Shown here: in pieces, positions 49,485 through 59,800 of the stretch
How the letters are laid out: each line of letters starts with the position of its first letter
Position numbering within the stretch: the stretch's first letter is position 1
Notes under the pieces: model-generated
Databases searched by the model: none
What the model saw: only the letters and a program-made list of their open reading frames with translations
Told to the model about the DNA's origin: nothing
Position numbers and translations under genes: made by a program
Assembly (NCBI RefSeq): GCF_011682065.1
Contig: NZ_VUYU01000027.1
Location: forward strand, 29,622-93,621
DNA: 64,000 nucleotides
Direction: 5' to 3'
Origin: Massilia rubra
GTDB taxonomy: Bacteria > Pseudomonadota > Gammaproteobacteria > Burkholderiales > Burkholderiaceae_D

Positions 49485-50084
49485 ATGACTCAAACTTTCA
49501 TTCAAACCTTCATCCTGCTGTTCCTGGTCACCGACCCGTTTGGCAACGTTCCGCTGTTCGTCAGCGCCATGGCCCAGGTGCCGAAACAGCGGCGCTGGAA
49601 GATCGTGGTGCGTGAGTGCGCGATCGCCTTCTTCGTGCTGCTGCTGTTCATGTTCTTCGGGCGCCACCTGCTGGCGGCCATGCAGCTGTCGCAAATTTCG
49701 CTGCGCATCGGCGGCAGCGTGATCTTGTTCCTGATCGCCATGCGCATGGTCTTCCCCCAGCCGGGCGGCATGTTCGGCGATAACGGCAAGGGCGGCGAGC
49801 CGTTCATCGTGCCGCTCGCCATTCCCGCCATTGCGGGACCGTCGGCGCTGGCCACCGTGTTGCTGTTTTCGTCGAATACGACCACCGAAATCGTGATCCA
49901 CGTCGGCGCGCTGGTGGCGGTGGCGCTGGTCTGGCTGGCGGTGTTCCTGCCGGCCGAGCGCTTGCAGGAAAAGCTCGGCCCGCAGGTGATGGCCGCTTTT
50001 GAGCGGCTGATGGGACTGATCCTGAGCGCGATGGCGGTCGAGATGTTCCTGGCTGGCATACGGGAATTCATCAAATCGCTGTGA
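49485..50084 (+). CDS. MarC family integral membrane protein
   Basis: 199 aa with about six membrane helices. Family motifs: FLVTDPFGNVPLFVS near the N-terminus, IGGSVILFLIAMRMVFP, and VPLAIPAIAGPSALATVLLF. MarC proteins were once linked to multidrug resistance, but their transport function remains uncertain. Start at ATG 49485 (MTQTFIQTFILLFLVTDP); a longer frame begins at 49446. Its last residues (IREFIKSL) reappear in a decayed fragment about 800 bp downstream. Confidence 0.9.
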   Translation: MTQTFIQTFILLFLVTDPFGNVPLFVSAMAQVPKQRRWKIVVRECAIAFFVLLLFMFFGRHLLAAMQLSQISLRIGGSVILFLIAMRMVFPQPGGMFGDNGKGGEPFIVPLAIPAIAGPSALATVLLFSSNTTTEIVIHVGALVAVALVWLAVFLPAERLQEKLGPQVMAAFERLMGLILSAMAVEMFLAGIREFIKSL

Positions 50085-50239
50085 GCCGCTGCACCGGTAG
50101 CGCAAGCTTGTACCCACTTCGAACTGATCGGATGCCGATAATGGTTACTTGTCAAAATAATACGATGGGCGTACCCTCGGCAGGTCCGGTTCGAACCCGA
50201 TGCGAGTGATCTGATTCGTCGGAATACGTCATTGCGAAG

Positions 50240-50263
50240 GCCCCTGGTGTTGAGGGGCTTTTT
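50240..50263 (+). terminator. rho-independent terminator after marC
   Basis: GCCCCT (50240-50245) pairs with AGGGGC (50253-50258) around GGTGTTG, followed by TTTTT. The rest of 50085-50280 has no gene; a tRNA T-loop-like GGTTCGAACCC near 50190 was considered and rejected. Confidence 0.75.
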
Positions 50264-50280
50264 GTCACTCAGGAGGAAAC

Positions 50281-50793
50281 ATGCCTTTCAAATTGTGGGA
50301 AAAGAAACCGCAGATAGCCGAACTGCAGGAAACGGTGATGCAATTCATGCACTGCATGTCGCAAGGCGAATTCGGGAAAGCGTTTGAAGTGTGTCCTGTT
50401 TTCGACTATGCCAACGCGGCGCTGACGTCGAACGGAAAAGAAGTACAGGGTGAGGCTAACGATCCGGCTGAGGTGAAGATGATCGTTGACCATCTGTTTG
50501 ATACGCTGGACGCCTACGGGTATCTTGAAGATCTCGACAGCACAGCGCCCGCGCCAGTGCAGGAAGACGTGACGACCTGGGCACGTTATATCACCACACC
50601 GGGTGCTGGCAGGTTCGACGAGTACAAGCTCTATCTGTTCGACGACGACAGGCTCCGCGTACCCGACGGTGGTGGCCAGGTTGATGCGTGCACCTTTGTG
50701 CGGGGCGAAATCAGCGATATCACGACCGTTTTTCATTTGAAGGAAACGGACCGTGGATGGTTTTTGAATTTCAAGTTCATGAAGGTGCTGTGA
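50281..50793 (+). CDS. hypothetical protein
   Basis: 170 aa soluble protein with no recognised domain and no signal peptide. The N-terminus is helical (KKPQIAELQETVMQFMHCMSQGEFGKAFEVCPVF), followed by a mixed alpha/beta part ending in a strand-rich segment (GWFLNFKFMKVL). The overall pattern resembles small NTF2-like or immunity-type folds, but I cannot support either. It has a very strong ribosome site (AGGAGG, five bases before ATG) and lower GC than its neighbours. It lies between marC and a duplicated marC tail, suggesting insertion. Confidence 0.7.
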   Translation: MPFKLWEKKPQIAELQETVMQFMHCMSQGEFGKAFEVCPVFDYANAALTSNGKEVQGEANDPAEVKMIVDHLFDTLDAYGYLEDLDSTAPAPVQEDVTTWARYITTPGAGRFDEYKLYLFDDDRLRVPDGGGQVDACTFVRGEISDITTVFHLKETDRGWFLNFKFMKVL

Positions 50794-50812
50794 GGGCACC
50801 GGGCTGACGCAT

Positions 50813-50878
50813 GCATTCAAAAGCGGGCTGATTCGGATCCATGCGCCGGCCCTGATTGACTTCATCAAGTCGCTGTAA
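50813..50878 (+). pseudogene. remnant of a second marC-like C-terminus
   Basis: In one plus-strand frame the 22 codons end in ALIDFIKSL followed by stop, echoing the intact MarC end AGIREFIKSL; GLI upstream also matches. No start or ribosome site is present. It probably marks a partial duplication of the marC 3' end. Confidence 0.4.
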
Positions 50879-50886
50879 ACAGACAA

Positions 50887-50906
50887 GGCCCGCGCAATGG
50901 CGGGCC
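50887..50906 (-). terminator. hairpin downstream of uvrB
   Basis: GGCCCGC (50887-50893) pairs with GCGGGCC (50900-50906). Reading the minus strand, it follows the uvrB stop and is trailed by TTGTCTGTTT, a discontinuous U tract. Confidence 0.55.
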
Positions 50907-50932
50907 CGGCTCGACAACAATGCAACGACGCT

Positions 50933-53020
50933 TTATTTGCCGAGGATGGACACCACGTTGTCCGTCCCTGGCGCCCCGAAAGCCTGCTGCTTGAGGACAT
51001 GCAGCTGGTCGCGCACCTGCGCCGCCTTCTCGAATTCGAGATTCTTCGCGTGGTCGACCATCAGTTTTTCCAGGCGCTTGATCTCCTTGCCGATCTGCTT
51101 CTCGCTCATCGACTCGACCTTGGCGGTTTCCTTGGCCGACTCGAGCTGCTCGCGCGCCTGCTGCGGGCTGTAGACGCCGTCGATCAATTCCTTGATCTGC
51201 TTCTTGATGCCCACCGCCGTAATGCCATGCTCGATGTTGTAGGCGATCTGCTTGGCGCGCCGGCGCTCGGTCTCGCCGATCGCTTTTTCCATCGAATCGG
51301 TAATCCGGTCGGCGTACAAGATCGCCACGCCGTTCAGGTTACGCGCGGCGCGTCCGATGGTCTGGATCAGGCTGCGCTCGGAGCGCAAGAAGCCTTCCTT
51401 GTCGGCGTCCAGGATCGCCACCAGCGACACTTCCGGCAAGTCGAGACCCTCGCGCAGCAGGTTGATCCCGACCAGCACGTCGAAAGTCCCCAGGCGCAGG
51501 TCGCGCAAAATCTCCACCCGTTCCACCGTTTCGATATCGCTGTGCAGGTAGCGCACCTTGATGCCATGGTCGCTCAGGTACTCGGTGAGCTGCTCCGACA
51601 TGCGCTTGGTCAGCGTGGTCACCAGAACGCGCTCGTCTTTCTTGACGCGGTCGATGATTTCGGACATCAGGTCGTCGACCTGCGACAGCGCCGGCTTGAC
51701 GATCACCAGCGGGTCGACCAGGCCGGTCGGGCGCACCACCTGTTCGACCACATTGTCGGAATGCGTTTTCTCGTAGTCGGCCGGGGTGGCAGAGACGAAC
51801 ACCGTCTGGCGCAGCTTGCCCTCGAATTCCTCGAACTTGAGCGGGCGGTTGTCGAGCGCCGACGGCAAGCGAAAACCATAGTCGACCAGGTTGGTCTTGC
51901 GCGAACGGTCGCCGTTGAACATGGCGTTGAGCTGCCCGACCAGCACGTGCGACTCGTCGAGGAACATCAGCGCGTCCTTCGGCAGGTAGTCGACCAGGGT
52001 CGGCGGCGGGTCGCCCGGCATGGCGCCCGACAGATGGCGCGAGTAGTTCTCGATGCCCTTGGTGAAGCCGATTTCGGCCATCATCTCGAGGTCGAACCGG
52101 GTGCGCTGTTCGAGGCGCTGCTCTTCGATCAGCTTGTTCTCCTTGCGGAAGTACTCCAGGCGCTCGCGCAGTTCGAGCTTGATGGTTTCGATCGCGCGCA
52201 GCACGGTCGAGCGCGGGGTGACGTAATGCGAACCCGGATAGACGGTAAACCGCGGGATCTTCTGGCGAATGCGCCCGGTCAGCGGGTCGAACAGCTGCAG
52301 GGACTCGATTTCGTCGTCGAACATTTCGACCCGGATCGCCAGTTCGGCATGCTCGGCGGGGAAGATGTCGATGGTGTCGCCGCGCACGCGGAAGGTGCCG
52401 CGCCCGAAGTCGATTTCGTTGCGCGTGTACTGCATCTGGATCAGGCGCGCGATGACGTCGCGCTGGGCGAGCTTGTCCTTGGCGCGCAGGGTCAATATCA
52501 TCTGGTGGTATTCGCTCGGGTTGCCGATACCGTAAATGGCCGACACGGTGGCCACGATGACCACGTCGCGCCGCTCCATCAGCGACTTGGTGCACGACAG
52601 GCGCATCTGCTCGATATGCTCGTTGATCGACGAGTCCTTTTCGATAAACAGGTCGCGCTGCGGCACGTAGGCTTCCGGCTGGTAGTAATCGTAGTAACTG
52701 ACAAAATACTCGACCGCGTTTTGCGGGAAGAATTCGCGGAACTCCGAATACAGCTGCGCGGCCAGGGTTTTGTTCGGCGCGAAGATGATGGCCGGACGCC
52801 CGCAGCGCGCAATCACGTTGGCCATGGTGTAGGTTTTGCCGGAGCCGGTCACGCCGAGCAGGGTCTGGAACGAGAGCCCGTCGTTGATGCCTTCGACCAG
52901 TCCGGCGATCGCGGTCGGCTGGTCGCCGGCCGGCTCGAACGGCTGGTGCAGCTTGAACGGGGAATCGGGAAAAGTGACGACCGTCGGTGACGGGTCGTGT
53001 GCAACGGATAATTCAGCCAT
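50933..53020 (-). CDS. uvrB: excinuclease ABC subunit B
   Basis: 695 aa helicase-like damage-verification subunit of nucleotide excision repair. Walker [15 protein letters not shown] is near residue 48; the beta-hairpin region ([12 protein letters not shown]) is intact. Helicase motifs [18 protein letters not shown] and [23 protein letters not shown] and the C-terminal UVR domain ([22 protein letters not shown]) are all present. It is divergent from the aminotransferase gene; no convincing LexA box was found in the shared 113-bp upstream region. Confidence 0.98.
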   Translation of the reverse strand: MAELSVAHDPSPTVVTFPDSPFKLHQPFEPAGDQPTAIAGLVEGINDGLSFQTLLGVTGSGKTYTMANVIARCGRPAIIFAPNKTLAAQLYSEFREFFPQNAVEYFVSYYDYYQPEAYVPQRDLFIEKDSSINEHIEQMRLSCTKSLMERRDVVIVATVSAIYGIGNPSEYHQMILTLRAKDKLAQRDVIARLIQMQYTRNEIDFGRGTFRVRGDTIDIFPAEHAELAIRVEMFDDEIESLQLFDPLTGRIRQKIPRFTVYPGSHYVTPRSTVLRAIETIKLELRERLEYFRKENKLIEEQRLEQRTRFDLEMMAEIGFTKGIENYSRHLSGAMPGDPPPTLVDYLPKDALMFLDESHVLVGQLNAMFNGDRSRKTNLVDYGFRLPSALDNRPLKFEEFEGKLRQTVFVSATPADYEKTHSDNVVEQVVRPTGLVDPLVIVKPALSQVDDLMSEIIDRVKKDERVLVTTLTKRMSEQLTEYLSDHGIKVRYLHSDIETVERVEILRDLRLGTFDVLVGINLLREGLDLPEVSLVAILDADKEGFLRSERSLIQTIGRAARNLNGVAILYADRITDSMEKAIGETERRRAKQIAYNIEHGITAVGIKKQIKELIDGVYSPQQAREQLESAKETAKVESMSEKQIGKEIKRLEKLMVDHAKNLEFEKAAQVRDQLHVLKQQAFGAPGTDNVVSILGK

Positions 53021-53133
53021 ACGATCAGACCTTTGTTAGAATGGTGTCCCGCTCGCGGCCCAGGAAACACCCAATCAGTAATCAGTATATGGGTCGCTGT
53101 CTATACAACCCAGCCGACACTCAATCTACCACG

Positions 53134-54348
53134 ATGACTTCAACAGCTTCCGCCACCATCTTCAGCGCCATCGACATGGCCCCGCGTGACCCGATCCTGG
53201 GCATCACCGAGGCGTTCAATGCGGACACCAACCCCGCCAAAATCAACCTTGGCGTGGGTGTCTATTATGACGACAATGGCAAAGTGCCGCTGCTCGCTTG
53301 CGTACGCAAAGCCGAGGAACTGCTGATGGAGCAACCGGCGCCGCGCACCTACCTGCCGATCGAAGGCCTGGCCGCGTACGACGCCGCTGTGCAAGAGCTG
53401 GTATTTGGTGCCGGCAGCGCGATTATTCAAGACAAGCGCGCGGTCACCGTGCAAGCCATCGGCGGCACCGGCGCACTCAAGATCGGCGCCGATTTCCTGC
53501 AGCGCTTCGCGCCAGGTTCCGATGTGTACATCAGCGATCCAAGCTGGGAAAACCACCGCGCCCTGTTCGAAAGCGCCGGTTTCACGGTCCACACCTACCG
53601 TTACTACGATGCGGCCACGCGCGGCGTCGATTTTACCGGCATGCTGGCCGACCTGAAAGCCATGCCGAAGGGCGCCATCGTGCTGCTGCACGCGTGCTGC
53701 CACAACCCGACCGGCGCCGACATCACCCCGGCCCAGTGGGATGACGTGATCGCGGCGATCGGCGCGGGCGGTTTGATTCCCTTCCTCGACATGGCCTACC
53801 AGGGTTTCGGCACCGGCATCGCCGAAGATGGCGCGGTGGTGGGCAAATTCGCCGCCGCCGGCGGACCGCTCTTGATCTCGAATTCGTTCTCGAAGTCGTT
53901 CTCGCTGTACGGCGAGCGCGTGGGCGCCTTGTCGGTGGTGGGCGCCAGCGCCGAAGAAGCGGCGCGCCTGCTCTCGCAGCTCAAGCGCGTGGTGCGCACC
54001 AACTACTCGAACCCGCCGGTCCACGGCGGCAAGGTGGTCGCCCTTGCGCTGACCACGCCGGAACTGCGCAAGCTGTGGGAAGACGAACTGGCCGGCATGC
54101 GCGTGCGCATCAAGGAGATGCGCAACACCTTCGTGCAAAAGCTCAAGGAAAAAGCGCCGGCGCACGATTTCGAATTCGTGCGCGAGCAGGTCGGCATGTT
54201 TTCGTACTCGGGCCTGACCAAGCAGCAGGTCGAGCGCCTGCGCCTTGAACATTCGATCTACGCGGTGGACACGGGACGCATCTGCGTGGCGGCCCTGAAT
54301 TCGAAAAATATCGACCGCGTCATTGACGCCATCGCCAAAGTCCTTTAA
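53134..54348 (+). CDS. aspartate/aromatic amino acid aminotransferase (class I)
   Basis: 404 aa PLP-dependent transaminase of the AspC/TyrB group. The start is typical (FSAIDMAPRDPILGITEAFNADTNPAKINLGVGVYYDDNGKVPLL). The PLP lysine is K254 in SNSFSKSFSLYGERVGAL, and the family segments LLHACCHNPTGADIT and RTNYSNPPVHGG are present. The C-terminal half carries GMFSYSGLTKQQVERL. AspC versus TyrB specificity is not decidable here. The ATG at 53134 is chosen; the longer frame covers the uvrB promoter region. Confidence 0.94.
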   Translation: MTSTASATIFSAIDMAPRDPILGITEAFNADTNPAKINLGVGVYYDDNGKVPLLACVRKAEELLMEQPAPRTYLPIEGLAAYDAAVQELVFGAGSAIIQDKRAVTVQAIGGTGALKIGADFLQRFAPGSDVYISDPSWENHRALFESAGFTVHTYRYYDAATRGVDFTGMLADLKAMPKGAIVLLHACCHNPTGADITPAQWDDVIAAIGAGGLIPFLDMAYQGFGTGIAEDGAVVGKFAAAGGPLLISNSFSKSFSLYGERVGALSVVGASAEEAARLLSQLKRVVRTNYSNPPVHGGKVVALALTTPELRKLWEDELAGMRVRIKEMRNTFVQKLKEKAPAHDFEFVREQVGMFSYSGLTKQQVERLRLEHSIYAVDTGRICVAALNSKNIDRVIDAIAKVL

Positions 54349-54423
54349 GATCTTGCTTCTTCGAATTGATCGCAAGATGGATTCGAAGAAGAGCATGGTG
54401 CTGCAGCGATTACTGCCAACAAC

Positions 54424-54452
54424 TTGATGGTCTGATCATTACAGCATATAAT
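54424..54452 (+). promoter_or_regulatory. promoter of tRNA-Asn copy 1
   Basis: TTGATG (54424-54429), 17-bp spacer, TATAAT (54447-54452), 11 nt before the tRNA 5' end. Confidence 0.85.
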
Positions 54453-54463
54453 GTTTCTTTTAT

Positions 54464-54539
54464 TCCCTGATAGCTCAGTTGGTAGAGCGACGGACTGTTA
54501 ATCCGCAGGTCCCTGGTTCGAGTCCAGGTCGGGGAGCCA
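54464..54539 (+). tRNA. tRNA-Asn (anticodon GTT), copy 1
   Basis: 76 nt including an encoded CCA. Acceptor TCCCTGA/TCGGGGA, D arm GCTC...GAGC, anticodon loop CTGTTAA (GTT), T arm CCTGG-TTCGAGT-CCAGG. The first base pair of the anticodon stem is an A-C mismatch. Identical in sequence to copies 2 and 3. Confidence 0.97.
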
Positions 54540-54547
54540 GAATTGAG

Positions 54548-54577
54548 AAAAAAGCCACGCGTTTGCGTGGCTTTTTT
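54548..54577 (+). terminator. terminator of tRNA-Asn copy 1
   Basis: Perfect 13-bp stem AAAAAAGCCACGC/GCGTGGCTTTTTT with loop GTTT. Identical to the terminator of copy 3. Confidence 0.95.
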
Positions 54578-54581
54578 CGTT

Positions 54582-54830
54582 TCAGGGGCCGACGCTGTCC
54601 GCCCATGCCTGCACCGTTGCGTGATCAACCGTGCGGCCTGCTTCCACGTCGTCCATGCCTTCCCGCGTAAGCTGGCTGCGTTTTTCTTCCCGATCGATCC
54701 AGGCAGTCAGCGCCTGCTCCACAATCGAGGCGCGCGACCTGCGGCGTCGTGCAGCCCACAGATCCATCTTGTCCGCCAGGGCCGCAGGGATACGTACAGT
54801 GAATATTCTGCTGTCGGTGTGCGCCATCAT
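54582..54830 (-). CDS. ribbon-helix-helix (CopG-type) DNA-binding protein, orphan antitoxin-like
   Basis: 82 aa. The N-terminus SRIFTVRIPAALADKMDLWAARRRRSRASIVEQAL is a typical RHH fold (beta strand plus two helices). The C-terminal tail (EEKRSQLTREGMDDVEAGRTVDHATVQAWADSV) matches the toxin-neutralising tail of ParD/CopG-type antitoxins. No ParE/RelE-like toxin gene is adjacent: the stop lies five bases from the tRNA terminator on one side, and the other side is non-coding. ATG at 54830 or 54827; AGGAG precedes both. Confidence 0.85.
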   Translation of the reverse strand: MMAHTDSRIFTVRIPAALADKMDLWAARRRRSRASIVEQALTAWIDREEKRSQLTREGMDDVEAGRTVDHATVQAWADSVGP

Positions 54831-55002
54831 TCGATCTCCTTGATGCGCCATGCTGGACTGGTGCCTTGACGTGAAGAACGTGGAATCCATGCCGGCAGGA
54901 CGTCTACCCAGTATAGAACGGCCGGCATGCGTTTTCAAATCGATGGCGAGATGAGATAGATACTCGGCGCGGCCAACGCATGGCCGTCCAGCGAGCCGGA
55001 AG

Positions 55003-55034
55003 CGACAAAGCCATGCGGGTGCATGGCTTTGTCG
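55003..55034 (-). terminator. 14-bp hairpin, probable terminator of the tpsA-tpsB operon
   Basis: CGACAAAGCCATGC pairs perfectly with GCATGGCTTTGTCG around GGGT, 15 bp downstream of the tpsB stop on the minus strand. The T tract is short and internal to the stem. The remaining 54831-55002 gap shows no gene. Confidence 0.7.
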
Positions 55035-55049
55035 TTGACGCAGCAGCGC

Positions 55050-56813
55050 CTACATCACCCAGCCCGCCTGGAACAGCAGCCGCGTGCGCGATACCGGTTC
55101 GCTCAGCGCGGGGCCGCCGCTGACGCGATGCACCACTTGCAGCTTGAGCAGCAGGCCGCCGCGCAGCGCGCTCAGCCCCAGCCCCACGTCGCCCAGGCTG
55201 CGCGTGGCGTCGACCCCGGCCGCCGCGTTCACCGACTTGGCCCAGCCGTAGTCGGCGAACACGCTGGCGCTCACTTGCGCCGGCAGGGCGCGCGCCAGTT
55301 CCGCGCGCAGCAGCGCCGCATGGTCGCCGCTCAGTTCCCCGGTCGGATAGGCCGCCACCGCGCCGCTGCCCGCTACGCTCATGCGCTCGACGCCATCGAG
55401 TTTCTTGTTGCCGAGTGCGGCCTGGGCCTTGATGGCGGTGCTGAGCGTGAAGCTGGCCGGCAGCACGCTGGTGCGCGTCGCCGTCAGGTTCAGCCTGGCG
55501 TAACTGCCCTGGGTCGCGTCGCCGGCCGCATCGAGCGCCTCGGCCAGCGCATCCTTGAAGTCGAGCTTGCCGATGGTCAGGCCGGCGCTGTACTGGCCCT
55601 GCCCGTACCAGCCGAGCAGCGCTCCCTCGCTGCGGCGCGTCACGCTGGCCGTCAGGCTGGCAAGGCGCTTGCCGACCGTCGTGCCGACCGAGCCGATCTC
55701 GTCCTTCAAATCCTTGTAAGCCAGGCTCAGGCCGGCGTCGATGCTGTCCTTGCGGGTGCGCTTGAGCGGCTTGCTCAGGCCCAGCTCGGCGCCGCTGGCG
55801 GTGCCGGTGGCGTCCAGCGCGCGGTACACGTCGCCCAGTTCGTAGGTGGTGCGGCTCACCGCCAGTTCGGCGCGAGTGCCGTCGCTGGCGGCCAGCATCG
55901 AATAGCCGAGGCGGCCGTTGAGCAAGCCGCCGTGGCGCGTGGCCATGCCGCTGGCGGACAGGCGCTCGCCGCGCCCGCTGGGCGACTGCCAGTCGGCGCT
56001 GAAGCTCAGGCGCTGCTTGCCGGTGTAGACCGAGCCATGGTTGTCCAGCAGGACGTAGCCGGCCACGGCGGGCGTGGCCTCGGTGGCGATGGCGAAGTCG
56101 GAGGTGCCGACCTGTTCGCCCGGCATCACATCGGCCTGGACCACGCGCGCGCCGGGGGTGTCGTTGATGATCAGCATGGCGCGCTCGAGGGTGTCGAGCG
56201 AGACGATGTCGCGTCCCTTGATGTCGTCCAGCAAGCCCTGGACCACGCCGTCGTTCACGCGCGAGCGGTTGTCCAGGATGAAACGACCGTAGTGGCCTTC
56301 GACCACGCGGATGGTCAGGGTGCCGCCGCTCAGTTCCTGCGCCGGAATGTAGGCGCGCGCCACGAAGTAGCCCTTGGCACGGTAGTGGCGGGTGATGCGG
56401 GTGGCCAGTTCGTCGAGCTGGGCCAGGGTCAGGGTCTGCCCTTGTTCGGGCGCCAGCAGGGCCAGCAGGGTGGCGCTGTCGATCACGCGGTTGCCTTCCA
56501 GCGCGAACTGGCGCACAGCGACCGCCGCACCGCCGCCGGGCAGCGCTTGCAGGGCGGCCGGCGCCGGGCCGCCGGGAACCGGCAGCGGCGGGGCGGGGCG
56601 CGCCAGCGGGGGTGGCAGCGGCTGTGCCTGGCGCACGGCGTCGCCGATGGTGGGCGGCTGCTGCGCCTGGGCGTGGACGGCGGCGCCGCCGAGGATCAGG
56701 CCGAGAGCCAGCGAGAGCGTGGACGGTTGCAGTGTTTTCAAGGAAAGGGATCCTTCGCGGTGGCGGTGGGGCGCGCTCGAGTGCACGCGGGCGATGGCGT
56801 TCAGGCTGCGCAT
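55050..56813 (-). CDS. TpsB/FhaC-type outer membrane transporter of two-partner secretion
   Basis: 587 aa. A long signal region ends near GAAVHAQAQ; a Pro-rich segment follows. A POTRA domain is at about 98-172 (VRQFALEGNRVIDSATLLALL...YRAKGYFVARAYIPAQEL...LTIRVVEGHYG). A second POTRA-like part follows, then a 16-strand barrel-like C-terminus ending LLFQAGWVM. FhaC/ShlB proteins export a partner exoprotein through the outer membrane. Its ATG overlaps the tpsA stop by four bases, so the pair is translationally coupled with the exoprotein gene first. Confidence 0.93.
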   Translation of the reverse strand: MRSLNAIARVHSSAPHRHREGSLSLKTLQPSTLSLALGLILGGAAVHAQAQQPPTIGDAVRQAQPLPPPLARPAPPLPVPGGPAPAALQALPGGGAAVAVRQFALEGNRVIDSATLLALLAPEQGQTLTLAQLDELATRITRHYRAKGYFVARAYIPAQELSGGTLTIRVVEGHYGRFILDNRSRVNDGVVQGLLDDIKGRDIVSLDTLERAMLIINDTPGARVVQADVMPGEQVGTSDFAIATEATPAVAGYVLLDNHGSVYTGKQRLSFSADWQSPSGRGERLSASGMATRHGGLLNGRLGYSMLAASDGTRAELAVSRTTYELGDVYRALDATGTASGAELGLSKPLKRTRKDSIDAGLSLAYKDLKDEIGSVGTTVGKRLASLTASVTRRSEGALLGWYGQGQYSAGLTIGKLDFKDALAEALDAAGDATQGSYARLNLTATRTSVLPASFTLSTAIKAQAALGNKKLDGVERMSVAGSGAVAAYPTGELSGDHAALLRAELARALPAQVSASVFADYGWAKSVNAAAGVDATRSLGDVGLGLSALRGGLLLKLQVVHRVSGGPALSEPVSRTRLLFQAGWVM

Positions 56814-59800
56814 CAGGGGGCTTTCACGACGAACAGCAACTGGTCCACGCCCGGCGGCAGGCGCACCCCGCCATCGACGATCTCGGCCAGGCCGTTGCGG
56901 CTGACCGGCACCCGCACCTTGCCCGCCGCGCCGCCGCCCTTTTGCAGCAGGCGGCGCGCCTGTTCCAGGGTCAGGCTGTCGCTGGCTTCGCCGTCTTCCG
57001 GACTGGACTGGAGCATCAGCGGCACGCCATTGCCGAAGCGCACGCCCAGCCGAGGCAGGCTGGCGCCGGCGTCGGCCAGCAGCGGTGCGCTGCGGGCGCT
57101 CGCAAGGCCGCGCAGGAAGCTGGCCTGCGCCAGCACGCTGCCCAGGTCCGGCAGCGTGGTGCGCTGGGCGTCGGCGATATTGTCGATCTGGCTGATCTGC
57201 ACCGTGCCGCTGGTGGCGCCGCCGTCCAGGGTGTAATTGCCGTTCGAGAGCGTCAGGCCGTCCAGGCCGGTGATGCTGGTGCGCCCGACGATGCCCGACA
57301 AGACGGCGCTGCCGCCCAGGACCACGCTGTCGCCCGCCAGCACGCCGTCGAGGCGCAGCAGGTCGGCGGCGGCGCGCGCGCTGCCGTCGAACAGACGGCG
57401 CGTGCCGTCCGGCGCGACGATGGTCAGTGGGCGCGCGCCGATCGCCACGCTGCCCTGCGGCGCGCTGCCGGCCAGGGTGTAGTTGCTGTTGTTGACGGTC
57501 AGGCCTGCCAGGCTGGCCACGGCCTGGGTGCCGGCGTCCTTGCCCGCCAGCTGGGCGCTGCCGCCCAGGCTGGCCGTGTCGCCGGCCAGCACGCCTTGCA
57601 GTTGCAGCAGGGTGGGCGCCAGCGCGCTGCCGCCGTCGTAGACGCGGCTGGCGCCAGGCACGGTGCTCACGCCGAGCGTGCGCGCGGTGATGTTCACCGT
57701 GCCGCCGGGAACGCCGGCCAGTACATAGTTGGGGTTGTCGAGCGCCAGTCCGGCGATCCCGGCCAGGGCTTGCTGGCCCACATCCTTGCCGGCCAGGCTG
57801 AGCTGGCCGCGCAGGCCGACCTGTTCGCCTTCCAGCGCGCCATCGAGGCGCAGCAGGGCGGGGTCGAGCGCGCTGGTGCCGTCGTAGACGCGGCTGGCGT
57901 TGGCGGCCAGGGCCAGATTGAGCGGACGGGCCGTGATCGCCACGCTGCCGCCGCTGGTCGCCCCCACGCGGTAGTTGCCGTTGTTAAGCGTCAGGCCGGA
58001 CCAGTCGAGAATGGCCTGGTTGCCGACATCCTTGCCGGCCAGGCGCGCACTGCCGCCGAGGATGGCCGATTCGCCGGCCAGCACGCCGTTCACCGTCATC
58101 AGGGCGGCGGGGGCGCTGGCGTTGCCGTCGTAGCGCTTGGCCGCACCCGGCAGCAGCGCCACCTGCAGCGCGAGCGGGGTCACCAGTACCACGCCGGACG
58201 GCAGCGCGCCGCTCAGGATGTAGTTGCTGTTGCTGACCGACAGATCGCCCAGGCCGGTCAGCGCCTGGCTGCCGGCGTCCTTGCCCGCCAGGATGGCCTT
58301 GCCGCTCAGGCTGAGCTGTTCGCCGGGCAGGGCGTTGCTTACCTGCAGCAGGCTGGCGTCGGCCAGCGCGCTGCCGTCGTAGGGACGGCTGGCCTGCGGC
58401 CGCACGCCCAGCGCCAGCGCCAGCGGCGTGACTTGCACGCTGCCGGCCGGGGCGACGCCGTTCAGCGTGTAGTTGGAGTTGCCGATGCCGAGCGTGCCGA
58501 GGCCGGTGATGGCGTTCGCGCCCACGTCCTTGCCCGCCAGCTGCACGCTGCCGCTCAGGGCCGCGCTGTCGCCGCCGAGCAAGCCGCTGACCGCCAGCAG
58601 GGACGGCCCGGCCAGGGCGCTGCCGTCGTACGGCCGGGCGGCGCCGGGAATGCCGCTGACGCCCACGGCGAGCGGCGTGATCGTCAGGCTGCCGCTGGCG
58701 CTCGCGCCGGCCAGCCCGTAGTTCGGGTTGTTCAGGGTCAGCCCGGACAGGCTCGCCAGGGTCTGGGTGCCGGCGTTGGCCGAGGACAGCGTGGCGCTGC
58801 CGCCCAGGGTCACGCTGTCGCCGCTCAGCACGTCGCCGAGCTGGAGCAGGCTGGCGTCGACGCTGGCGCTGGCATTGTAGGGGCGGGTGCCGCTGACGCT
58901 GACGTCGACCGGGCGCGGGCTGATGGTGGCGCTCAGGGTGACCGTGGCCGGGCCGGTCAGCTGGTAGTTGCTGGCCAGTCCCGCATTGGCGCCGCTGCCG
59001 TCGGCCAGCGCCAGGGTGGCGCTGACGCTGCGCAGGCCGGCGTTGGGGCTGTCGAACACGCCGCTGCCCGAGAGCGTCAGGTTTTCGCCGTTGACCAGGC
59101 CGGCCAGGGTGCCCGAGCTGAAGCTCGCCGCGGTGGTGCGGTCGTACACCTTGCCGGCGACATTCGCCCCGCTCAGGGTGAGCGGGGCCGGGGTGACCGC
59201 CAGCGCGCCAGGGGCGATGGTGATGTCGTAGTCGCTCAGCTTGCCGTAGCCGGCGCCCAGGGTCGGCACCAGCACGTTGGCGCCGAGGTAGCTGTAACTG
59301 CCGACCGGCGTGGTCGGACCGACCGCCGCACCCCAGTCCAGCGCGCCGATGCAGGCGGCGTTGTTGTCGCAACCGCTCACGCTCCAGGCGCCCGCGCCCA
59401 GCGCCGGATTGGCCGCGCCATAGGTCTTGCTCAGGGCCGGGTTGGCCAGGGTGATCAGGATCTGGTCGGTGTAGCCGAAGGTGCGCAGCACCGGATAGCC
59501 GTCGTTGAGGCTATCCTTGCGCCCCCACACGCCGCTGTGGAAGGTAAAGTCCCAGGTGCTGGCGGTGAAGGTGAGGCTGTCCTTCATTTGCGCGCTGGTG
59601 CGGCCGGTGCCGTCGCCGCTGCTGTTCTGGCCGCTGGTCTGGGTGTCCCAGAAGCTGTTGCTCACGCCGCCGATGCTCACCCCCATCAGGCCGCCGACCC
59701 CGACCCCGCCGCTGCTCACCGCCCCGGTCGAGTAGGTCTTGTCGGCCGTGCCCAGGTTATTGCCGATCAAACCGCCCACATAATTGCCGTTGCTGTTGAC

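Noticed and set aside
50180..50210. tRNA-like T-loop (GGTTCGAACCC) between marC and its terminator
   Set aside because: Only a 3-bp stem forms around the loop, and no acceptor, D or anticodon arms could be assembled in the flanking sequence.
53021..53133. LexA box upstream of uvrB
   Set aside because: CTGT-like and ACAG-like half sites are not at the required spacing; the closest run (CTGTCTATACAACCCAG) lacks the ACAG half.
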